From Sphingobacterium sp. (GTDB taxonomy: Bacteria > Bacteroidota > Bacteroidia > Sphingobacteriales > Sphingobacteriaceae): a DNA stretch of 56,081 bases. Position numbers and translations under genes: made by a program. The notes beneath the pieces were generated by a model. That model did not search any database, had not been told where the DNA came from, and saw nothing but the letters and a program-made list of their open reading frames with translations. The stretch covers positions 1 to 56,081 of the forward strand of contig JALAGS010000229.1 in the NCBI GenBank assembly GCA_022712315.1, read 5' to 3'. Within the stretch, counting starts at the first letter, position 1. Every line of letters begins with the position of its first letter. Shown here one piece after another: positions 1 through 7,434 of the stretch.

Positions 1-13
1 ATATAGAATTAAT

Positions 14-1342
14 ATGGGACAACAAGTGAAAGATGCCAATGGAAAATTGGGTATTCTTATTCCGGGATTAGGTGCTGTGGCTACAACATTGATCGCTGGT
101 GTGGCATCTATAAACAAAGGTTTTTCAAAACCAATTGGATCTGTTTCTCAATTGAGCAGAATCCGTCTGGGCAAACGCACTGAGAATAGAAATCCATTAA
201 TCAAAGATTTCGTCCCTTTAGCAAAATTGGAGGATGTTGTTTTTGGTGGATGGGACGTATACGAAGATAACGTTTACGAGGCTGCATCAAAAGCACAGGT
301 ATTGGAGCAAGGTCAATTGGATGCTGTTAAGGCTGAATTGGAGGCTATCCAACCAATGAAGGCTGTGTTTGACCGTAATTTTGTAAAAAATTTGGACGGA
401 ACACACATCAAATCTGAAAAAACTCGCCGTGAATTAGCAGACGCTGTACAACGTGATATTCGTGAATTTAAAGAAAAAAATGGATTAGACCGCGTAGTAT
501 TGGTGTGGTGTGGATCGACAGAACGTTATATTGAGACAAACGAGGCTTTTTCAACATTAGCTAAATTAGAAGAAGCTTTGGATAATGACGATCAACGTAT
601 TCCACCAAGCATGATCTACTGTTATGCTGCGTTGAAAGAGGGAGCTCCTTATGTAAATGGTGCACCAAACTTAACCTGTGACGTTCCGGCTATTGTTGAG
701 TTGGCTCATGAAAACGGTGTAGCAATCGCAGGTAAAGACTTTAAAACAGGTCAAACATTGATGAAAACAATTGTAGCACCTGGTCTTCAAGCAAGAGCTT
801 TAGGTGTTGAAGGTTGGTTTTCGACGAATATTTTGGGTAACCGTGATGGATTAGTATTGGATGATCCTGAAAATTTCAAAACAAAAGAAGTATCTAAATT
901 ATCGGTATTGGAAGAAATTTTAGATGCGAAAAAGAACCCTGAGTTATATGGTGATCTTTACCATAAAGTACGTATCAACTATTATCCGCCACATGGTGAT
1001 AATAAAGAATCTTGGGACAACATCGATATCTTCGGTTGGTTGGGCTACAAAATGCAGATCAAAATCAATTTCTTGTGTCGCGATTCAATTTTAGCTGCTC
1101 CAGTTGCTTTGGATTTAGCTTTATTTATTGATTTGGCGCAACGTGCAGGTATGTCAGGTATTCAAGAGTGGTTGTCATTTTATTTGAAATCTCCTCAAAC
1201 TGCTCCGGGATTACCTCCAGAACACGATATCTTTAAACAATTGATGAAATTGCAAAACACATTGCGTCACATTATGGGTGAAGATTTAATCACGCATTTG
1301 GGATTGGATTATTATCAGGAGCTAGTAGATAGCATTCAATAA
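14..1342 (+). CDS. ino1: Inositol-3-phosphate synthase (myo-inositol-1-phosphate synthase)
   Basis: Converts glucose-6-phosphate to 1L-myo-inositol 1-phosphate with NAD as a recycled cofactor, in the cytoplasm. The N-terminus carries the Rossmann glycine motif GILIPGLGAVATT (residues 13-25) and the 442-residue length suits the bacterial family. The C-terminal half has the conserved stretch around LNFLCRDSILAAPVALDLA expected of the catalytic domain. The ATG at 14 gives a normal start just before the NAD motif, but no stop codon lies upstream in frame before the window edge, so a slightly earlier start cannot be excluded. It is followed by a hairpin terminator (1360-1399) and then by a nucleotidyltransferase and a CDP-alcohol phosphatidyltransferase, which suggests the product feeds an inositol-lipid or inositol-phosphodiester pathway. 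Confidence 0.92.
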   Translation: MGQQVKDANGKLGILIPGLGAVATTLIAGVASINKGFSKPIGSVSQLSRIRLGKRTENRNPLIKDFVPLAKLEDVVFGGWDVYEDNVYEAASKAQVLEQGQLDAVKAELEAIQPMKAVFDRNFVKNLDGTHIKSEKTRRELADAVQRDIREFKEKNGLDRVVLVWCGSTERYIETNEAFSTLAKLEEALDNDDQRIPPSMIYCYAALKEGAPYVNGAPNLTCDVPAIVELAHENGVAIAGKDFKTGQTLMKTIVAPGLQARALGVEGWFSTNILGNRDGLVLDDPENFKTKEVSKLSVLEEILDAKKNPELYGDLYHKVRINYYPPHGDNKESWDNIDIFGWLGYKMQIKINFLCRDSILAAPVALDLALFIDLAQRAGMSGIQEWLSFYLKSPQTAPGLPPEHDIFKQLMKLQNTLRHIMGEDLITHLGLDYYQELVDSIQ

Positions 1343-1359
1343 GCTACCTTAATAAGATA

Positions 1360-1399
1360 GGGGAAACAATTGTTATACAAACAGTTTTTCCCCTTTTTC
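1360..1399 (+). terminator. Terminator after inositol-3-phosphate synthase
   Basis: GGGGAAA at 1360-1366 pairs with TTTCCCC at 1387-1393 and is followed by a run of five T. This probably ends or attenuates the ino1 transcript before the downstream operon. Confidence 0.6.
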
Positions 1400-1524
1400 T
1401 TCAATATCATTTAAGAGGTTGAAGATGGATATAACCCTCTGTAGACTTTTGCGCTTACGAACGCTGAGATAGTGACGGGGGTTTTGCTTTTTTTTAAAAT
1501 GATTTTATTTTGCAATTAGAAGAA

Positions 1525-2235
1525 ATGGAATTTGCAATTATAGCAGCGGGAGAAGGTTCTCGATTGCGAAAAGAGGGATTCAATTTACCGAAACCCTTGC
1601 TACCATTACATGGGGTTCCATTAATTGAACGATTGATTCGTGTGTTTGTCAAAGAAGGGGCACAGAAAGTTCATGTTATCATCAATAAACAATCTCCCGA
1701 ACTGAAATTGTTTTTGGAAAAAACGACTTTTGAATTACCCATTGTGTTGATCGAAGAAGATACTGCAAGTTCCTTGCATAGTTTTGCCTTGCTTGTTAAA
1801 AACAACCCCGATTGGTCGTCTTGCTGTCTGACGACAACAGATACGGTTTTTAGGACACATGAATTTCATGCCTATTTAGATGCTTTTCATCAACACAAAA
1901 ACGCCGATGCTTTTATGGCAGTTACGCCTTTTGTCGATGATGAGAGCCCACTTTACGTGAATACAGATTCACAGCTTCGTGTGGAAGCATTTTTGGATAC
2001 GGCAACTGCCGAAACGAGATATGTTTCTGGCGGAATTTATTGCTTCCGCCAAGCGGCAATGGATTGTGCGTTAAGCTCCGTTGAAGCAGGAAATTCGAGA
2101 ATGCGTAACTTTCAGCGTGCTTTATTGGAAAACGATTTACAAGTAGAAGCATTTGTTTTTGAAAAAGTCGTCGATATTGATCATTTAAAAGATCGTGTGG
2201 TTGCAGAACAATTTTTGAGTGAGGAAGTTAGTTAG
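1525..2235 (+). CDS. Sugar-phosphate-type nucleotidyltransferase, candidate CTP:inositol-1-phosphate cytidylyltransferase
   Basis: A GT-A-fold NTP transferase that would join a nucleotide to a phosphorylated polyol or sugar. The signature is at the N-terminus: AAGEGSRL (residues 7-14) and PKPLLPLHG (22-30), the nucleotide-binding loop of the RfbA/GlmU/IPCT superfamily. The reading frame is open from a TTG at 1510, but the ATG at 1525 is preferred because it places the strand-loop motif right after the start, as in the family. It has about 236 residues and no acyltransferase or second domain. Located between inositol-phosphate synthase and a CDP-alcohol phosphatidyltransferase, the most economical role is making CDP-inositol; this is inference from context, and another phospho-alcohol could be the substrate. 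Its end and the SD of the next gene nearly coincide. Confidence 0.75.
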   Translation: MEFAIIAAGEGSRLRKEGFNLPKPLLPLHGVPLIERLIRVFVKEGAQKVHVIINKQSPELKLFLEKTTFELPIVLIEEDTASSLHSFALLVKNNPDWSSCCLTTTDTVFRTHEFHAYLDAFHQHKNADAFMAVTPFVDDESPLYVNTDSQLRVEAFLDTATAETRYVSGGIYCFRQAAMDCALSSVEAGNSRMRNFQRALLENDLQVEAFVFEKVVDIDHLKDRVVAEQFLSEEVS

Positions 2236-2239
2236 TAAA

Positions 2240-3133
2240 ATGAGCGAAATGATTTCTATTTTAGGCGTAACTCGAAAAAATCGCTTTTCACCCAATCATG
2301 TGGGGAATGATGCCGCTATATTTAATGAAGTAGTTTTAAAACTGACCGAAAAAGGTGCGTCGGTCGAAGTGTGTAATGAAGATGAGTTCTTGTCTTCTGC
2401 ATCTATAAAGCAGAAAAATATTCTGACAATGGGGAGAACAAAGACTTTGGTTAAAAAGTTGCAATCTCTTCAAAATAACGGGACCAATGTTTTGAATTCC
2501 GGTTTTGGAATCGAAAATTGCTTTCGGAAAAATATGACACTTAAGCTTTTGGAAGGTGGTGTTCCTTACCCCAAAAGTATTGTGATCTCTACTGTTGCCG
2601 ATATCCAATCTATTTTTGAGAAACTGAAAGGAAAGGGTGTATGGATCAAACGTGGTGATTTCCATGCCATTCATAAGGAAGATGTGACGTTTGCTGCCAG
2701 TCTGAAAGAAGCTCAGCATATCTTGAATGAATACGCGCTTCGCGGGATTAAAGAAGCTGTGATTTCTGAACATCTTGCCGGGGACCTGCTGAAGTTTTAT
2801 GCGGTACGGGGAACAGACTTCTTTTTTTATTTCTACCCTTATGAACATAATCATCATAAATATGATTTGTATGAGCAAATTAATGATGAGGTTGTGCATT
2901 TTCCTTTTGACTTGGACAATTTAAAAAAGGTCGCTAATCGCGCTGCTGAAGTCCTGGATGTACATATCTACGGCGGTGATGTCATTATTGATGCAAATGG
3001 AGATTTCCATATTATTGACTTAAACGACTGGCCAAGTTTTGCGCCCTGTCGAGCAGAGGCCGCAGAGGCTATCGCTCAAATGGTTTACCATAAATTTACT
3101 GAAAAGAACCACAATGCAGAAAGAACAAGTTAA
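2240..3133 (+). CDS. ATP-grasp family enzyme (RimK/ITPK-like)
   Basis: An ATP-dependent ligase or kinase of the ATP-grasp fold, about 297 residues. Visible features are the central nucleotide-binding lysine in VWIKRGD (around 138) and the C-terminal metal-binding run GGDVIIDANG and IIDLNDWPSF (246-266), whose acidic residues and Asn bind Mg-ATP. The ATG at 2240 is preferred over the GTG at 2219 because GAGGAAG at 2221-2227 gives it a ribosome binding site. The family includes carboxylate-amine ligases and inositol-polyphosphate kinases. The inositol setting makes phosphorylation of an inositol head group tempting, but nothing in the sequence proves the substrate. It overlaps the next gene by 20 bases, so the two are probably translationally coupled. 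Confidence 0.7.
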   Translation: MSEMISILGVTRKNRFSPNHVGNDAAIFNEVVLKLTEKGASVEVCNEDEFLSSASIKQKNILTMGRTKTLVKKLQSLQNNGTNVLNSGFGIENCFRKNMTLKLLEGGVPYPKSIVISTVADIQSIFEKLKGKGVWIKRGDFHAIHKEDVTFAASLKEAQHILNEYALRGIKEAVISEHLAGDLLKFYAVRGTDFFFYFYPYEHNHHKYDLYEQINDEVVHFPFDLDNLKKVANRAAEVLDVHIYGGDVIIDANGDFHIIDLNDWPSFAPCRAEAAEAIAQMVYHKFTEKNHNAERTS

Positions 3134-4064
3134 TGTAATCGAAGAAGAGAATTTGAGTGCATTCGAACAATCTTTAAAATCCAATGATACAGAAGAGCGA
3201 ATAGATATCTGGTTTTACCGGCCTATAGGCTATCGTATAGCGCAAGTCTGCGCTAAAATCGGTATTACGCCCAATGCTGTGACGATTATTAGTATTTTCT
3301 TTGGCGTTGCGGCGGGTATTTTATTTTATTACCCCGCGTTGTGGATTAACGTAATCGGCATGCTTTTATTGGTGTTTGCCAACTCTTTGGATAGTGCCGA
3401 TGGGCAACTAGCAAGGATGACAGACAATAAGAGTCGTTTTGGCCGTATCTTGGATGGTTTTGCGGGGGATTTTTGGTTCGCATCTATTCATATTGCGATC
3501 TGCTTGCGCAGTATCAATGAAGGATGGCCACAATGGCTATGGGTATTTTGTGTGCTTGCGGGTGTATCGCATATGATTCAGTCGGCAATGGCTGATTATT
3601 ACCGTAATGTCCACTTATATTTTATAAAAGGGAAAGCCGGTAGCGAATTGGATAATACGCGTGATTTGAAAGTGGACTATGATGCCTTGTCCTGGCGTAA
3701 GAATTTTTTTAGCAAATTTGTGTTGAATGGCTATATGGGCTATACACGCAACCAGGAAAAGCTTTCTCCAAAACTGCAAAAACTACTGCATATTGTTAAA
3801 AGTCGTTATAAAGATGAATTGCCAAAACAATTGATGGTAGACTTTAGGGCTCAGAACAAACCATTGATGAAGTACACAAATATTGTACAGTTCAACACAC
3901 GGGTAATCTTTCTATTTGTTTGGTTGTTTATCGGTCAGCCCTGGATTTATTTTTTCTTTGACATGTTTGTCCTCAATCCGATTTTGATTTATATGTGCAA
4001 CCGACAAGAAAAAGTAAGTGGTTATTTTGTTGACAAATTAACAAACGATCCAACCTATGGGTAG
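3114..4064 (+). CDS. CDP-alcohol phosphatidyltransferase family membrane protein
   Basis: Integral membrane enzyme that displaces CMP from a CDP-alcohol with a second alcohol. The signature is clear: D93-x2-D96-G97-x2-A100-R101, then G110 and D114. The last aspartate is at 119, giving D-x4-D instead of the canonical D-x3-D. Hydrophobic segments flank the motif (about 51-90 and 120-150) and two more lie near the C-terminus; a hydrophilic insert of about 90 residues follows the second membrane pair. The start at 3114 gives a 20-base overlap with the ATP-grasp gene and avoids a poorly supported upstream extension. With an inositol-phosphate synthase and cytidylyltransferase upstream, it may condense CDP-inositol with an acceptor, or CDP-diacylglycerol with inositol phosphate. 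Confidence 0.85.
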   Translation: MQKEQVNVIEEENLSAFEQSLKSNDTEERIDIWFYRPIGYRIAQVCAKIGITPNAVTIISIFFGVAAGILFYYPALWINVIGMLLLVFANSLDSADGQLARMTDNKSRFGRILDGFAGDFWFASIHIAICLRSINEGWPQWLWVFCVLAGVSHMIQSAMADYYRNVHLYFIKGKAGSELDNTRDLKVDYDALSWRKNFFSKFVLNGYMGYTRNQEKLSPKLQKLLHIVKSRYKDELPKQLMVDFRAQNKPLMKYTNIVQFNTRVIFLFVWLFIGQPWIYFFFDMFVLNPILIYMCNRQEKVSGYFVDKLTNDPTYG

Positions 4065-5046
4065 TAAGATCTATAAAGTACTCTTTATGCTGATCGGTAT
4101 AGGCACACTTGCCTATATGATTCATGCTATGGGCATTGATGAGATTTGGAACAACCTCGAAAAGATTGGCTGGTGGTTTTTGCCTGTACTAGGCAGCTGG
4201 GCAGTACTCTACTGGATGAACGCAATGGCGTTTAAGGCAATTATTCAGGAACCGCAATTGCCACAGACAAACGTGCCATTTTGGAAAGTATTGCAATTGA
4301 CGGTGTCTGGTTATGCCATTAATTATATTACGCCATTTGTTGCATTAGGGGGGGAGCCTTACCGTATCATGGAGCTTAAGAATTATGTCGGCGGTTCGAA
4401 GGCCGGTTCTTCCGTACTGTTATATGGTGTGATGCACATTTTGTCGCATATTTTATTTTGGGTCGCTTCTGTTTTTCTCATTCTTTGGTTTGTGCCTGCA
4501 AGCACCATGGTAAATGTGGCCTGTGCTGTAATTTTTGTGATGGCCATTATTTGTACTTGGCTGTTCACAAAGTTTTATAAGAAAGGAATTACAGTTTCGC
4601 TATTGAAAGCTTTGTCTAAACTACCTTTTGTAGGCAAGAAAGTCGGTAATTTACTCGAGTCGAAATATGAAACGTTGAATGACGTGGATCAACAGGTGAA
4701 AAATCTCTTTCAAAATCGCAGGGATCGTTTCTACACGGCCCTTTTTTGGGAATTTGTAGCACGTGTTGTCGGCTGTTTCGAGATTTATTTTATCGGTTTG
4801 GCTTTGGACATCAATATTGACTTTGTCGATGCCATGATTATTAGCTCAGGATCTTCCTTATTTGCCAATCTTGTTTTTTTCTTTCCAATGCAATTGGGAA
4901 CACGGGAAGGTGGATTGGCTATGGCGGTGATGAGTATAGGATTGCCGGCGAAAGTCGGTATTTTTATGGGAGTTGTTACGCGAATTCGGGAAATCGTCTG
5001 GATTATGATCGGTTTGGGTTGGATGAGCTTAGTAAAAAAGAAATAA
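4057..5046 (+). CDS. Lysylphosphatidylglycerol synthase TM region / UPF0104 family membrane protein
   Basis: A polytopic inner-membrane protein of 329 residues with about seven to eight hydrophobic segments, matching the flippase-like domain of the MprF/UPF0104 (LPTD) family. Typical landmarks are a glycine- and proline-rich region around ITPFVALGGEPYR and the C-terminal PMQLGTREGGLAM segment. Members without the synthase domain are thought to move lipids or lipid-linked molecules across the membrane. It starts 8 bases inside the CDP-alcohol phosphatidyltransferase gene and ends 1 base before the HAD gene, so it clearly belongs to the same operon. A role in translocating the lipid made by that enzyme is the natural inference. 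Confidence 0.8.
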   Translation: MGSKIYKVLFMLIGIGTLAYMIHAMGIDEIWNNLEKIGWWFLPVLGSWAVLYWMNAMAFKAIIQEPQLPQTNVPFWKVLQLTVSGYAINYITPFVALGGEPYRIMELKNYVGGSKAGSSVLLYGVMHILSHILFWVASVFLILWFVPASTMVNVACAVIFVMAIICTWLFTKFYKKGITVSLLKALSKLPFVGKKVGNLLESKYETLNDVDQQVKNLFQNRRDRFYTALFWEFVARVVGCFEIYFIGLALDINIDFVDAMIISSGSSLFANLVFFFPMQLGTREGGLAMAVMSIGLPAKVGIFMGVVTRIREIVWIMIGLGWMSLVKKK

Positions 5047-5047
5047 C

Positions 5048-5755
5048 ATGGATAAGTTTAACGTTAAAGGGATTATTTTTGATTATGGTGGTACCTTGGA
5101 TACCAACGGAGGCCATTGGGGAGCTGTTATCTGGTCTGGTTATGAAAAATATCAGGTCCCTGTAAATTTGAATGCTTTTCAGGAAGCTTATGCTTATGCT
5201 GAACGTCAGATGGCTCTACAGCCTATTATTAAGCCGAACTTTAATTTTTTAGAGGTACTTGAAGCTAAGCTTAACGTACAATTTGAATATCTAATTGCTG
5301 CGGGTTATGAATTGGATAAAACATTAGCCGATAAAATAGCTTTTGATGGCTATTCACTGGCGAAGGATACAGTTGAGCAGGTAAAACCGCTGTTAACTTC
5401 GCTGAGCGAAAAATATCCGATTGTGATGGTCTCCAATTTTTACGGTAATCTGAAATCTGTACTTGCTGATTTTGGGATCTTGTCTTATTTTCAGTTCGTT
5501 GTGGAGTCAGCGGTGGTTGGCGTGCGCAAACCTGATCCTGCAATCTATGCTTTAGGTGTCACCAAAATGGGACTTCCTGCACAGGAAATCCTTGTTGTAG
5601 GTGATTCTTACAGTAAGGATATGGTACCTGCTAAAGCCGTTGGATGTCAAACCTTATGGTTGAAAGGACAGACCTGGGGTGAAGATAAATTGCAGGATAC
5701 CTCAGCTGTAGACCAGCAGTTTACGAGTATCTTTGATTTAATCGACTTTGTTTAA
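5048..5755 (+). CDS. HAD-superfamily hydrolase
   Basis: A 235-residue haloacid-dehalogenase-fold protein. Motif I is FDYGGTLDT (nucleophile D12), motif II is VMVSNFYGN, motif III contains the lysine of VRKPDPAIY, and motif IV is VVGDSYSKDM. The residue two after the nucleophile is Gly rather than the usual Asp acid/base, as also seen in YihX-like sugar phosphatases. A helical cap is inserted after motif I (subclass I). It ends the inositol operon and could remove a phosphate from an inositol phosphate or phosphatidylinositol-phosphate-like intermediate; that is inference. Its last 18 bases overlap the convergent AraC gene with no visible terminator. Confidence 0.8.
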   Translation: MDKFNVKGIIFDYGGTLDTNGGHWGAVIWSGYEKYQVPVNLNAFQEAYAYAERQMALQPIIKPNFNFLEVLEAKLNVQFEYLIAAGYELDKTLADKIAFDGYSLAKDTVEQVKPLLTSLSEKYPIVMVSNFYGNLKSVLADFGILSYFQFVVESAVVGVRKPDPAIYALGVTKMGLPAQEILVVGDSYSKDMVPAKAVGCQTLWLKGQTWGEDKLQDTSAVDQQFTSIFDLIDFV

Positions 5756-6628
5756 ATAGAGATTCTGACGAAATTCTTTAGGCGAGATCCCAACATTTCG
5801 CTTAAAGAATTTACCGAAAAAAGACTGATCCGAAAAGTGTAATTTCATCGCAATTTCCCGTATCGGGAGCCCCTGGCAGAGCAAAGATTTTGCTTCTTCT
5901 ACTAAAACATTCTGAATAAGTTCTATTGCCGACTTTCCTGTAAGCTCCTTGGTAATTACCGAAAGGTGTTTCGCCGAGATGCCAAGTTCCATCGCATAAA
6001 ATTGCACCATGTGTTCTTTGTGAAATGACTTTTTTAGCAGCAAATGAAAATTGGCAAGTATCTCTCGTTTCCGGGAGGGGATAGCTGCTGTATTTCGTAG
6101 ATTTTGACTTCCTAAGCGGGCAATTTCACAAAATAATATTTCCGTTAAAGACTTTATAATCTGATTTTTGAAAAGATAGCTAGACTCTTGCCGGTCGTAG
6201 TGAATAAACTGCTTGAATAAGTTGGAAAGGTTGGTCGAATCCTGGTTGGATAGCGACCAGATATGGCTATCATTTAAGGCCAGGGATTTTTTTGTCACTT
6301 CGAAAAAATCTTCCTGAAAGTCCAATTTGAAGCTGAAATCAAGTGTAAAGAAAATGAGATACACTTCGCAATCCCAAGATTTAGAGACCGAAGAGCCATT
6401 GACCCTCGAAGACGGATTGGTGAGCAGTAGGTGATTTTGAGCGACCTGTATCCGTTCGTTATTAATAACAAAGGAAGTCTCGCCCTTTTTTATTAAACAA
6501 AGTGAATAGAGCTCGCCTTTTGTTAAAATATGTTGCTGCTCAGAACTAAAAACGGGTTTTGATTTGTTGCCCTTAAAATGAAAGACATAAAAGCCCTTAT
6601 TTTCGAACGGTATTTCCTGTACAGACAT
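5738..6628 (-). CDS. AraC-family transcriptional regulator
   Basis: A 296-residue DNA-binding regulator. The C-terminal third holds two helix-turn-helix motifs, the second with the family hallmark IREIAMKLHFSDQSFFGKFF followed by KRNVGISPKEFRQ. The N-terminal 180 residues look like a cupin-type sensing domain (it contains ERIQVAQNHLLLTNPSS). The gene begins 2 bases after the stop of the upstream VanX-like gene, so the two are probably co-transcribed. The effector cannot be told from sequence. Its 3' end overlaps the convergent HAD gene. Confidence 0.88.
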   Translation of the reverse strand: MSVQEIPFENKGFYVFHFKGNKSKPVFSSEQQHILTKGELYSLCLIKKGETSFVINNERIQVAQNHLLLTNPSSRVNGSSVSKSWDCEVYLIFFTLDFSFKLDFQEDFFEVTKKSLALNDSHIWSLSNQDSTNLSNLFKQFIHYDRQESSYLFKNQIIKSLTEILFCEIARLGSQNLRNTAAIPSRKREILANFHLLLKKSFHKEHMVQFYAMELGISAKHLSVITKELTGKSAIELIQNVLVEEAKSLLCQGLPIREIAMKLHFSDQSFFGKFFKRNVGISPKEFRQNLYLNKVD

Positions 6629-6630
6629 GT

Positions 6631-7311
6631 TTATTTTACGATAAAATCAAAATAGGTTTTACGATAGGGCTCATCTTGCAGGGTGTAGTGCCACCATTCC
6701 TTATCGTAAGCTTTGAAGCCATACTTAGCCATAGCTTCTTTTAAAGTCTTTCGGTTGTCTTTTTGCTGGGCTGACAGGTTCGCATACTGATGATGGGATA
6801 CTGCCCCAAAAAAATCAAATGGGCCGCCCATATCAATTTCTTTGTGATCCTTGAGGCTGATAAGCGTAAGATCTACAGTACTGCCGCGGCTATGACCTGA
6901 TTTGGATGCAATAAAACCTAAATTAAACAAATTCTTCTTATCTAGAAGTGGATAAAATTCTCTTTTTGCAATGGTATCGTCGGTTTTTAATGACCATGAC
7001 TTGAAGTTGTCAACAGCGCGTTGCGGACGGTAGGCATCGAATATTTTCAGTCCCAGGCCTTTTTTATTTAAATGACTCTCCACTTGCTGGAGTGCTAATG
7101 CAGCCCGCTTAGTTAAAATGGCGACAGGTTTTTCATAACCCCGGATCGGCCTTCCAGTAAAGTTGTGGCTGCCGAAATAACGCATTTCCAAGCTTATGGT
7201 AGGTATAATGTCCTTGACGTATACAAAATCTGAAGGCATGGTCTTTTCCTGCGCACTGAGGCAAAGTGTGAAAAGACTTAAACCGAGTGTAAGACACAAG
7301 TTGAATTTCAT
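6631..7311 (-). CDS. D-alanyl-D-alanine dipeptidase, VanX/DdpX type, secreted
   Basis: A zinc M15D peptidase that splits D-Ala-D-Ala and related dipeptides. Zinc ligands are H140 and D147 in SGHSRGSTVDL and H208 in KEWWHY; E205 is the catalytic base, and R95 in DAYRP matches the arginine of VanX active sites. The N-terminus (MKFNLCLTLGLSLFTLCLSA) is a signal peptide, so it acts in the periplasm. The ATG at 7311 is chosen because it starts the signal peptide directly; an in-frame ATG at 7326 would add five residues. It precedes the AraC gene by 2 bases. With no VanH/VanA genes nearby, peptidoglycan recycling or dipeptide use is more likely than glycopeptide resistance. Confidence 0.88.
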   Translation of the reverse strand: MKFNLCLTLGLSLFTLCLSAQEKTMPSDFVYVKDIIPTISLEMRYFGSHNFTGRPIRGYEKPVAILTKRAALALQQVESHLNKKGLGLKIFDAYRPQRAVDNFKSWSLKTDDTIAKREFYPLLDKKNLFNLGFIASKSGHSRGSTVDLTLISLKDHKEIDMGGPFDFFGAVSHHQYANLSAQQKDNRKTLKEAMAKYGFKAYDKEWWHYTLQDEPYRKTYFDFIVK

Positions 7312-7434
7312 GGAATGAAGATACAACTTGTGTCTTAATTAATATAATAAAAACGGTGATTCCCGTCCGTATTAATAGGAATAAACCTAAATTCGGTTTA
7401 ATGATTAACTTGCTGCCATTTGGTAGACATGCCC

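Noticed and set aside
2336..2899. Long minus-strand reading frame inside the ATP-grasp gene
   Set aside because: It is antisense to a well-supported operon gene, has no recognisable domain and reads like a shadow of the real frame.
6631..7311. Glycopeptide resistance determinant
   Set aside because: The VanX-like dipeptidase stands with an AraC gene only; no VanH, VanA/B or sensor kinase is nearby, and its signal peptide suits a periplasmic role.
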